Below are positions 57,323-64,000 of a stretch of 64,000 nt of DNA, piece after piece. Under the pieces are notes generated by a model. It worked only from the letters and a program-made list of their open reading frames with translations. It ran no database searches and was not told the DNA's origin. Position 1 is the stretch's first letter. The number at the start of each line of letters is the position of its first letter. Source of the stretch: JAFGED01 sp034430835 (GTDB lineage: Bacteria > Chloroflexota > Anaerolineae > B4-G1); the NCBI GenBank assembly GCA_034430835.1, contig DAOUDX010000220.1, positions 1 to 64,000 on the forward strand, in the 5' to 3' direction. Position numbers and translations under genes: made by a program.

Positions 57323-59899
57323 CTACGTCAGCCGCTCCCGCGCTTTGGCGCTGATATAGTCCATGCTCCACACCATGGCCACGACGGCCCACACGGTCAC
57401 TCCCACCGCTCCGTAATCGTCCAAGCCTATCCAGATCCGCATCTGCTGGCCGATGCCGCCGCCCCCGGCGAAACCGATGACGGTCGACATGCGGATGTTG
57501 ATATCCCATTGGTAGAGGATGTAGGCCAGGAAGCGCGGCACAAGCTGCGGGACTACGGCGTAGATCAGCGTCTGCAACCGGTTGGCCCCGGTCGAGGTGA
57601 CTGCCTCCACCGGCCCTGCGTCGATCTCCTCGATGGTCTCGGAAAAGAGCTTGGCCAAGTTGGGAATGTTGTTGATGGCCAGCGCCAGCACGCCGGCGAA
57701 GGGCCCAAATCCCACCCAACTGGCCCAGATGACGGCCAGGATCATCGGCTCGACCGAGCGCCACAGGTTAAAGATGAAGCGAGACACGGTGTAGACCGCC
57801 CTCCCCACGATGCTATTCCCCATCATGTTGCGCGCGCCCAAAAAGCTCAACGGGATGGCGAAGAGCGAGCCCAACGTGGTCGCCAGCAGCGCCATCAGCA
57901 GCGTGACGATGGAGAGATTGAGAACTGTGCCGGTCGCCTCGCTGGGTCTCGGACCGCCGACGACCTCCTTCCAGGTGATGGCTACGCTCCCGGCCTCGGT
58001 CTGCCCTGTGTCGGGGTTGATCTCCAGCAGAGGGTGCACCTTGGTCTCCAGGCGGAAGGTGCCCGATCCATCGGTGTCGCAGCAGTCCTTCTGGATGCGC
58101 AGGTAGCGCTCGCCGCTGAGGAGCCAGCGCACCGAGACGCGTGTGTCGGGCGGCAGCTCGTGCCCCGTGATCACCAGGTCCTCGCCGACGGCGGCGCAGG
58201 AGAGCGAAAGATCGACCCGCGGCCCGCTCTGCAGCGGAGGAACGGCCTTGCCCGCGCCGCAGGGAACGGGCAGGACGGCGGTGACGCTGTGTTCCTCGGT
58301 GGGCCGGGTGATCAGCTCAGGTGTGAGGAATCGTTGAGCGATGTGCAGGCCTTCGGGAATACTGCCAAGGAACTCGACAACGTTAATTTGCGCGACCTGC
58401 CACGACCACACAAACAGCGCGACGAAGCAGACTACCAACAAGGCCGGCACGCCGTAGCGCCGGAACGGGCCGTGCCGCTTGGTGGCTGGCACCCCCTCGA
58501 TGATGCGCTTGCGCAGGGCCGCGCTGGCAAAGTCCAGGATCGCGACGATCAGGACGATAGCGATGATGGACGTGGCCATGGCGTTGTACTTGCCCAGGCG
58601 GATCCACTGGATCACCAGGAAGCCCAGGCCGGCGTCGCTCACCAGGCCGATCACGGTCGACATGCGCACGTTGATGTCCCAGCGGTAGAGGGTGAAGGAC
58701 ATGAATGACGGCATGAACTGGGGCAGCACGGCGTAGACGACGACCTGCAGCCAGTTAGCGCCGGTGGCGCGGACGGCCTCGATCGGCCCGGGATCGATCC
58801 CCTCGATGGCCTCCGAGTAGAGCTTGCCTAACGCGGCGACGGAGTGGAGAAACAATGCCAAGGTGCCGCCAAAAGGCCCCACCCCGACCCACACGGCAAA
58901 GATGATAGCCCAGATCAATGTCTCGATCGAGCGGGTGATGTTCAGCAGCATGCGCACCACGTAATAGACAATGCGCGAGATGGGGCTGCTCCACATCAGG
59001 TTGCGCGAGGCCAAGAGGCCGCAGGGAATAGCAATGGGAATTGCCAGCGCCGTGGCGATAAAGGCCAGGGCGATGGTCTCGCCGGTCTTTTCCAGGACCA
59101 GGCTCATCGTCTGTGTGGGCTGGCGCGTCCCGTAGGGCTTGTGCTGGCGCACCTCGATGCGGTGCGTCTGCGTCTCGCCCGGCACAGGCAGTCTGTCGAT
59201 GGGCACCGCCGTTGTGGGCACGTCCAGGGAGACCTGGAACTTGCCCTCTCCATCGGTGACGACCGTCAACTGCTCTTTGTCCTTGATGATCTTTTGCCAG
59301 TCGCCGATGGGGTTCTGCCACCATACCTCCGCCTCAAAATCGGGGAAAAAGCCCGCGCCTTCCACAACGATCGTCTCGCCCGCGGCGGCGCAGGAGACGT
59401 TCGCACTCAGACTGGGATCTTGCGAGGCGCTGATATCCGGCTCAGGCAGCGGGTCGATGCAGGGGACCTGGATGGGCACGTTGCCGATGCGGTCCTCGGT
59501 GGGGTATTCCATCAGCTCTGGATCGAACAAGGCGCTGACGATGGGCTTGGCGCGCGGCCAGCCGGTGATGATGCGCTGCGGGTCGAGCTCCGTCGCTCGT
59601 ATTCCCAGAGCGTAGACGATCAGGGCGGCCAGTAGGAACGGCGCGGCGGTGCCGGAGGGACGATTCCGCATGCGCTGAATGGCGTCCCAGACACCCCAGA
59701 GCCACACGGCCGCCAGGGGAACGAAGAGGATGAGCGTCTGCTGCCACAGAATCAGGCCGACGAGGGCGGCCACCGTGACGAGGAGACCAATCCCCCTGGT
59801 GCGCTCACCCTGCAATATCTGTCCCAGGCCGGGGATGGCAAGAGAGGCGAGCGCCTTCAGCCACGAGGTACGGGAAGTGCGTTCGGTCGTGGGTTCCAT
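57323..59899 (-). CDS. phnE: PhnE-type ABC permease, tandem fusion of two permeases with outer domains
   Basis: An 858-aa protein made of two PhnE-like permease units, where normal PhnE has about 270 residues. Residues 10-70 are an extra hydrophobic part (SLAIPGLGQILQGERTRG). Each unit has a hydrophobic helix, a periplasmic segment of about 130 aa with Ig-like strands, then the permease helices. The ATPase-contact EAA loops are EAIEGIDPGPIEAVRATGA (near residue 366) and ETIEEIDAGPVEAVTSTGA (near 760), both intact. The paired outer domains share VSCAAAGETIVVEGAGF and LSCAAVGEDLVITGHEL. A single polypeptide thus supplies the whole permease dimer. It ends 4 nt before the GT2 gene and follows the PhnC gene by 13 nt. 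Confidence 0.93.
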   Translation of the reverse strand: MEPTTERTSRTSWLKALASLAIPGLGQILQGERTRGIGLLVTVAALVGLILWQQTLILFVPLAAVWLWGVWDAIQRMRNRPSGTAAPFLLAALIVYALGIRATELDPQRIITGWPRAKPIVSALFDPELMEYPTEDRIGNVPIQVPCIDPLPEPDISASQDPSLSANVSCAAAGETIVVEGAGFFPDFEAEVWWQNPIGDWQKIIKDKEQLTVVTDGEGKFQVSLDVPTTAVPIDRLPVPGETQTHRIEVRQHKPYGTRQPTQTMSLVLEKTGETIALAFIATALAIPIAIPCGLLASRNLMWSSPISRIVYYVVRMLLNITRSIETLIWAIIFAVWVGVGPFGGTLALFLHSVAALGKLYSEAIEGIDPGPIEAVRATGANWLQVVVYAVLPQFMPSFMSFTLYRWDINVRMSTVIGLVSDAGLGFLVIQWIRLGKYNAMATSIIAIVLIVAILDFASAALRKRIIEGVPATKRHGPFRRYGVPALLVVCFVALFVWSWQVAQINVVEFLGSIPEGLHIAQRFLTPELITRPTEEHSVTAVLPVPCGAGKAVPPLQSGPRVDLSLSCAAVGEDLVITGHELPPDTRVSVRWLLSGERYLRIQKDCCDTDGSGTFRLETKVHPLLEINPDTGQTEAGSVAITWKEVVGGPRPSEATGTVLNLSIVTLLMALLATTLGSLFAIPLSFLGARNMMGNSIVGRAVYTVSRFIFNLWRSVEPMILAVIWASWVGFGPFAGVLALAINNIPNLAKLFSETIEEIDAGPVEAVTSTGANRLQTLIYAVVPQLVPRFLAYILYQWDINIRMSTVIGFAGGGGIGQQMRIWIGLDDYGAVGVTVWAVVAMVWSMDYISAKARERLT

Positions 59900-59912
59900 G
59901 TGGCTTCCCCCT

Positions 59913-60686
59913 TTACGCCGCCAGCTCGCCGCCGACGGTGACCATCTCGGCTTCCTCGCCGTACACCTCCTTGAACCGCTCGCGGGTCAGTTCCTTGGGA
60001 AGTCCCTCGAAGACCTTTTCGCCGTCCTTCAGGCCGACGACGCGGGTGGCGTAGCGATGTACCAGGTCCAGGAAGTGCAGGCTACAGAGGACCATGATGC
60101 CGTCCTCTCGGTTCAGCAGCTCCAGGTATCGCAGGATCGAATGGGCCAGCACGGGGTCGAGGCTGGCCACCGGCTCGTCGGCCAGGATCAACTGGGGTTC
60201 CTGCATCAGCGCGCGGGCGATGCCGACGCGCTGCTGCTGCCCGCCGGAGAGCTGGTCGGCGCGCTTGTTGGCCTGCTCCGCGATCCCCACCCGCTCCAGG
60301 GCTGCTATGGCCCGTTGGTGCTCCTCGGCTGGAAAGATGTGAACGAGGCTGCTCCAGGGGTTGGCGTATCCCAGGCGGCCGGAGAGGACGTTGGTCAGCA
60401 CCGAGGAGCGCTTGACCAGGTTGAACTGCTGAAAGACCATGCCGATCTGGCGGCGGATGTGGCGCAGTTCCTCTCCCTTGGCGGCGGTGGCGTCGACGCC
60501 GTTCCAGATGACGCGCCCTGCGGTAGGCTCGATCAGCCGGTTGATGCAGCGCAGCAGGGTCGATTTGCCCGATCCCGACAGCCCGATCACGGCCAGGAAC
60601 TCGCCTTCTTCCACCTCGAAACTGATGTCGTGCAAGCCGACCGTGCCATCGGGGTAAACCTTGGTTAGATGTTCCACTTGTAGCAT
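59913..60686 (-). CDS. phnC: PhnC-type ABC transporter ATP-binding protein
   Basis: A 257-aa ATPase subunit. The ATG at 60686 has GGGAGG 4 nt upstream; a longer frame has no support. Walker A is GLSGSGKST, the Q-loop VFQQFNLV, the signature LSGGQQQRVGIARAL and Walker B LILADEPVASLDP, followed by CSLHFLD with the switch His. These match the PhnC subgroup. It energises the fused permease and the binding protein encoded beside it. No C-P lyase or phosphite oxidase gene is in the window, so the true substrate (phosphonate, phosphite or phosphate ester) is open. Confidence 0.95.
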   Translation of the reverse strand: MLQVEHLTKVYPDGTVGLHDISFEVEEGEFLAVIGLSGSGKSTLLRCINRLIEPTAGRVIWNGVDATAAKGEELRHIRRQIGMVFQQFNLVKRSSVLTNVLSGRLGYANPWSSLVHIFPAEEHQRAIAALERVGIAEQANKRADQLSGGQQQRVGIARALMQEPQLILADEPVASLDPVLAHSILRYLELLNREDGIMVLCSLHFLDLVHRYATRVVGLKDGEKVFEGLPKELTRERFKEVYGEEAEMVTVGGELAA

Positions 60687-60804
60687 GGCGCCTCCCTGTG
60701 ATTGGGATTCGGAAGACAGATTGTAAAATATGAATGAATTCGATCGTTGAATCAGAATTGCGTGAGGGCGGGTCTGCCCCGCCCCCACGCGATGTTTACT
60801 GCCG

Positions 60805-61704
60805 TTACTTTGCTAGTTCTTCGATGTCCATTCCAGCCGCGCTCAGGTCGGCGCGGAATGCATCGTAGAAGGAATCGTCGGCCTTTTCCAGCCCGTCGAT
60901 GGAGTAGAGCGAATTCAGGGCTGCCTGTCCATCCTCACTCGCGGAGATATCCAGCAGCGCCTGGGTGATCTGGTTACGTACGTCCGCAGGGACATTCTTG
61001 GCAAACGCCACGGTGTCGTTGGGGATTTCGGTCGTGGTAGCTAAGATGGAGACCACGTCCTTCACGTCAGCATAGTCCTCCTCAATCGAGCTGCGTGCGT
61101 CGGAGTAACAAGCGCCGGCGTCACAGTCGCCGTTGTAAACTGCTGCGACGACGTTGTTGTGCGAGCCGGCCTCCACCTGCTTGGCAAAGTCGACGTCGGG
61201 ATCGATTCCGTTGGCCTTGAGCATGATGCGCGGGATGATGTACCCGGACGTGGAGTTGGGGTCCACCCAGCACATGGTCTTGCCCTTGAGATCCGCCAGC
61301 GACGTGATGCCGCTGTCGGCGCGGACAATGATCTCGCCTGTGTAGAAGTTGGTGCCGAAGCGCACCGTCACGAGAGCAACGTCCACGCCGTACTTTTCGT
61401 TGGCCAGCACGTAGTTGAAGGTGTTGAGCCAGCCGATGTGGGCCTTGCCCGCGCCCATCGCCTCGCGCACGGCGGCAAAGTCGGTGCCGACGTTGGCCTT
61501 GACGACCAAGCCGGTCTTGTCGGTGATCATCTGGGCGATCGCATCGCCGCTGGCGATGATCTCCTCGGTATCGCCCGACGGGACGAACGACATGATGATG
61601 GGGTTCTTTTCAGTGCCCAGCTTGGCCGGGCAGCACCCGGTCAACGTCCCCGCAGCTATCAAGGCCACAACTGCAATCAATACGAGTACGCGCTTTGTAT
61701 TCAC
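60805..61704 (-). CDS. phnD: PhnD-type phosphonate/phosphite-binding lipoprotein
   Basis: A 299-aa substrate-binding protein. The GTG at 61704 is chosen because GAGGAGG (61714-61720) precedes it by 9 nt. The signal peptide ends at AGTLTGCC, a lipobox-like site. The mature part starts NPIIMSFVPSGDTEEI and has DFAAVREAMGAGKAHIGWL, YTGEIIVRADSGITSLADL and the ligand-loop STSGYIIPR, all typical of PhnD/PtxB proteins. It is the first gene of phnD-phnC-phnE. Confidence 0.93.
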   Translation of the reverse strand: MNTKRVLVLIAVVALIAAGTLTGCCPAKLGTEKNPIIMSFVPSGDTEEIIASGDAIAQMITDKTGLVVKANVGTDFAAVREAMGAGKAHIGWLNTFNYVLANEKYGVDVALVTVRFGTNFYTGEIIVRADSGITSLADLKGKTMCWVDPNSTSGYIIPRIMLKANGIDPDVDFAKQVEAGSHNNVVAAVYNGDCDAGACYSDARSSIEEDYADVKDVVSILATTTEIPNDTVAFAKNVPADVRNQITQALLDISASEDGQAALNSLYSIDGLEKADDSFYDAFRADLSAAGMDIEELAK

Positions 61705-61960
61705 CTTATTTATCCTCCTCTTTTGAGATTTGAGCAAAGCGGCTTACGACTAAGTGCATCTATGGTGTATCTCGCAAACACCACCCCCTTTCAAGGATTC
61801 GCTGCTTGCCGGTGAATCTCGTGATAGAAAAGTGTGGATAGAACAGAGGTTTACTTTTCGTCAGTGCATCCCGGGGATAAGTATATCCCTCTTTGTCCTA
61901 GGCTGCAAGTGTGAGTTTCGCTCGTGGTCGGACTTGTAAGGAGAAGAGGCTGGGAACTGA
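61705..61960 (-). other. Leader and upstream region of phnD
   Basis: A 256-nt interval without a gene. If the promoter at 61880-61908 is used, the leader is about 170 nt and contains two small stems: GATTC/GAATC around 61796-61818 and GGTGT/ACACC around 61761-61779. A TTTTGAGATTTGAG repeat piece lies just above the ribosome binding site. Confidence 0.4.
61880..61908 (-). promoter_or_regulatory. Possible promoter of phnD-phnC-phnE
   Basis: The minus strand reads TTGCAG (61903-61908), a 17-nt spacer and TATACT (61880-61885). The -35 matches only three of six positions. Confidence 0.38.
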
Positions 61961-63151
61961 TTACTCTTCACCTGCCAACTGGTGACCGATAGCTTCCATC
62001 ACTGCCTGGTGCACTCGTTTGAGGGGAACACCCTGCTCTGTGGCGATGCGCTGGCAATCCCGGTACTCCGGTGTGACGTTCAGCACCATCTCACCACGTC
62101 GGGCCACCTTGACGTCGATCGGGCCGTAGACCGTTTCGACAGAGACGATCTCACGCTTCAGCTTCCAACGCCGCACCGGGTGTGCGCGCGCGCCGATGGT
62201 CGTCGTCTCGGCGAACAGGATGTCGAGCGCGTCTGCCACGCGCTCCTCCGGCACGAGCACGCTCAACTGGGTGGCGGGCCGCCCGCGCTTCATCTGGATC
62301 GCCGTCAAGAAGACGTCCAGCGCCCCGGCAGCGAACAGCCGTGCGGTGACATGCTCGTACCATTGGGGGTTCATGTCGTCGATGTTGGTCTCGATCAGGG
62401 TAGCGTTGTCTTCTTCGTGGCTTTCTGCCTTCTCGTCCACTTCACCCACAGAGAGGCGCAGCTGGTTGGGGATTGGCAGCTCGCGGGTGCCTGCCCCGTA
62501 TCCGATCTGCTTCACGCGCATCATGGGCACGCCGCCGAACGATTCCGTCACGGTGGTGAGGATCGCCGCGCCGGTGGGGGTGACCAGCTCCGCGTCCACG
62601 TCTCGCCCATAGATGGGCACGCCCTGTAGCAATTCAAGCGTCGCCGGGACGGGTACCGGTAGGATGCCGTGGGCGCATTCGACCGCGCCGCGCCCGACGT
62701 GGACAGGGGAGGCATAGACCCGCTCCACGCCCAGCAGCCACAGGCCGATAGCCGCGCCCATCACGTCCACGATGGCGTCCATCGCGCCTACCTCGTGGAA
62801 GTGGATCGATTCGACCGGCGCGCCGTGCACCTTGGCCTCCGCCTGTGCCAACCGGCGGAAAATAGCCAGGCCTCGTGCCTTGACCTCCTCCGGCAGGTCG
62901 CTGTCCTGGATGATCTCTTCGATGTGGTGCAGGTGCCGCTCCACACCCTGCTCCGATACCTCGATCTCGATGTGGGTGCCACGTATCCCGTGCCGCTTGA
63001 CAGCCTCGACCTTGACCGTGTAGCCGGAGATGGGCAGGCGGGCCAGCTCCGCCTCCAGCCGCTCCAGCTCCAACCCGGCGTCGAGCAGCGCGCCGAGAAC
63101 CATATTGCCGCTGACGCCGGAGAAGCAGTCGAGGTAAGCGATGGTTGCCAT
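61961..63151 (-). CDS. larC: LarC, nickel insertion protein of the nickel-pincer cofactor
   Basis: A 396-aa protein that inserts nickel into pyridinium-3,5-bisthiocarboxylic acid mononucleotide to complete the cofactor of lactate racemase and relatives. The N-terminal signature is AYLDCFSGVSGNMVLGALL. The His-containing IHFHEVGAMDAIVDVMGA, HGILPVPVPATLELLQG and TPTGAAILT follow, and the C-terminal half has TNIDDMNPQWYEHV. The length fits the single-frame form of LarC; some species need a frameshift, which is not seen here. The ATG at 63151 has AAAGGA 7 nt upstream. It follows larB by 119 nt. larA and larE are not in the window. Confidence 0.95.
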   Translation of the reverse strand: MATIAYLDCFSGVSGNMVLGALLDAGLELERLEAELARLPISGYTVKVEAVKRHGIRGTHIEIEVSEQGVERHLHHIEEIIQDSDLPEEVKARGLAIFRRLAQAEAKVHGAPVESIHFHEVGAMDAIVDVMGAAIGLWLLGVERVYASPVHVGRGAVECAHGILPVPVPATLELLQGVPIYGRDVDAELVTPTGAAILTTVTESFGGVPMMRVKQIGYGAGTRELPIPNQLRLSVGEVDEKAESHEEDNATLIETNIDDMNPQWYEHVTARLFAAGALDVFLTAIQMKRGRPATQLSVLVPEERVADALDILFAETTTIGARAHPVRRWKLKREIVSVETVYGPIDVKVARRGEMVLNVTPEYRDCQRIATEQGVPLKRVHQAVMEAIGHQLAGEE

Positions 63152-63189
63152 GGGAGTTCCTTTCAGAAGAGCTAATATCTGCCAGCAAG

Positions 63190-63252
63190 GGGAGTAAGGA
63201 GTAGGGAGTAAGGATTAGAGGGAGTTCCCCTACTTCTTACTCCCTACTCCTC
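63190..63252. repeat. Intergenic palindromic GGAGTAAGGAGTA repeat between larB and larC
   Basis: Three imperfect GGAGTAAGGA/GGAGTAGGGA units are mirrored after GGGAGTTCCCC by TTCTTACTCCCTACTCC, so the region can form a long hairpin in the larB-larC transcript. Confidence 0.8.
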
Positions 63253-63270
63253 TTTTTACAAAGGTTCTTC

Positions 63271-64000
63271 TCATTGGTTAATCAAGTGCGCCGTGTACCC
63301 TGCGCCGAACCCATTATCGATGTTGACCACCGCCACGCCTGGCGCGCAGCTATTGAGCATGGTCAGCAGCGCCGATAGCCCGCCGAAGCTGGCTCCGTAT
63401 CCGATGCTGGTGGGCACGGCGATGACCGGGCGGCTTACCAGCCCCGAAACGACGCTGGCCAGCGCGCCCTCCATCCCCGCCGCCACGACCAGCACGTTGG
63501 CCGCCATGATCTGCTCGCGGTTGCCCAGGAGGCGGTGGATGCCTGCCACGCCGACATCGTAGAGCCGCTCCACTGGGCTGCCCAGCGTCTCAGCGGTCAC
63601 GGCGGCCTCGTCAGCCACAGGGATGTCGGCGGTGCCCGCGCTGACCACGAGCACCGTGCCCCGCCCGCTCTGGGGCGCTGGCCCGCCGACGACGATCATG
63701 CGCGCGGCGGTGTGGTAGACGGCGTCAGGGAAGGCCGCCTGCACCGCCTCGGCCACGTCGGCGCTGGCGCGGGCGGCCATCACGCGCCCCTCCCGCTCCC
63801 GTATCCGCGCCACGATCTGCACGATCTGCTCTGTGGTTTTGCCGGGGCAAAAGACCACCTCCGGGAACCCCTTGCGCAGGCTGCGATGGCTATCCACCCG
63901 GGCGAAGCCGCCGACGTCCTCGTAGGGAAAGCCGCGCAGCCGTTCGAGAGCATCCTCCACGCTGAGGGTGCCTTGCTGGACGTTCTCTAGCAACTCGCTG
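63271..64000 (-). CDS. larB: LarB, nickel-pincer cofactor biosynthesis (5' end outside window)
   Basis: At least 243 residues of the pyridinium-3,5-biscarboxylic acid mononucleotide synthase LarB, which carboxylates and hydrolyses nicotinic acid adenine dinucleotide. The frame runs open to the window edge (SELLENVQQGTLSVEDALERL), so the start and a few residues lie beyond 64000; the internal TTG at 63993 is not a credible start. Conserved parts are RKGFPEVVFCPGKTTEQI, the PurE-like VVSAGTADIPVADEAA and VAAGMEGALASVVSGLV, and PTSIGYGASFGGLSALL with LNSCAPGVAVVNIDNGFGA near the end. It is upstream of larC in the same direction. Confidence 0.95.
   Translation of the reverse strand, partial: SELLENVQQGTLSVEDALERLRGFPYEDVGGFARVDSHRSLRKGFPEVVFCPGKTTEQIVQIVARIREREGRVMAARASADVAEAVQAAFPDAVYHTAARMIVVGGPAPQSGRGTVLVVSAGTADIPVADEAAVTAETLGSPVERLYDVGVAGIHRLLGNREQIMAANVLVVAAGMEGALASVVSGLVSRPVIAVPTSIGYGASFGGLSALLTMLNSCAPGVAVVNIDNGFGAGYTAHLINQ

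Noticed and set aside
1..64000. tRNA, rRNA or complete insertion sequence
   Set aside because: The intergenic intervals were read on both strands; none holds a cloverleaf-like sequence, rRNA segment or transposase frame.

Overview
The window looks like a chromosomal stretch of a high-GC Chloroflexota bacterium, probably Anaerolineae-like. This is inferred from gene content only: a dense array of GT39/DUF2142/YfhO/DUF2079 multi-spanning proteins with a shared C-terminal beta-sandwich, Thr-Pro-rich lipoprotein linkers, an orphan alpha-2-macroglobulin, and larBC. All but two genes (DUF2079 at 25.9 kb and the macro-domain gene at 34.0 kb) lie on the minus strand. I found no rRNA, tRNA, CRISPR array or complete insertion sequence.

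Layout. 0.1-6.1 kb: a very large alpha-2-macroglobulin lipoprotein followed by a strong terminator. 6.3-33.8 kb: a surface-glycan/lipid-linked sugar region with a FemAB-like acyltransferase, a flippase-like UPF0104 protein and ten large membrane proteins (GT39, DUF2142, YfhO, DUF2079). It also holds a DUF11 surface protein and a lower-GC UvrD-type helicase that does not belong to the theme. 34.0-39.2 kb: macro domain, S41 protease, a small unknown protein, a CapA-like lipoprotein and an L,D-transpeptidase. 39.4-44.4 kb: a formamidopyrimidine-DNA glycosylase gene broken by a 200-bp MITE, a YprB-type exonuclease, two paralogous lipoproteins, Ogt and a HAD phosphatase. 44.5-50.7 kb: a compact unit of antitoxin, RelE-like toxin, Mrr-nuclease/ATPase, an ATPase with a long tetrapeptide-repeat membrane region, and an FGGY kinase. 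50.8-55.6 kb: RlmD-type methyltransferase, Ntn-hydrolase, nitroreductase, DUF1385 protein and HNH endonuclease. 55.6-61.7 kb: two GT2 genes (one with an in-frame TGA) and a phnD-phnC-phnE transporter whose permease is a tandem fusion. 62.0-64.0 kb: larC and larB (larB cut by the window edge).

Two themes stand out. First, short palindromic repeats sit inside reading frames without breaking them: in the YfhO gene, a GT39 gene, the rlmD-like gene and at the start of the repeat-ATPase gene. A different, AT-richer degenerate repeat supplies the N-terminal codons of three consecutive GT39 genes. The one inserted element that did break a gene is the MITE in fpg. Second, the 44.5-50.7 kb unit is the best candidate for an undescribed system: a type II toxin-antitoxin pair, a PD-(D/E)XK nuclease fused to an ATPase, and a second ATPase carrying a GVAx-repeat membrane domain, all tightly coupled. 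A defence or abortive-infection role is inference.

Promoters are readable: several TTGACA-like/17-nt/TATAAT-like pairs and many TGn-extended -10 boxes. These often decide start codons, and in one case (HAD phosphatase) imply a leaderless mRNA.
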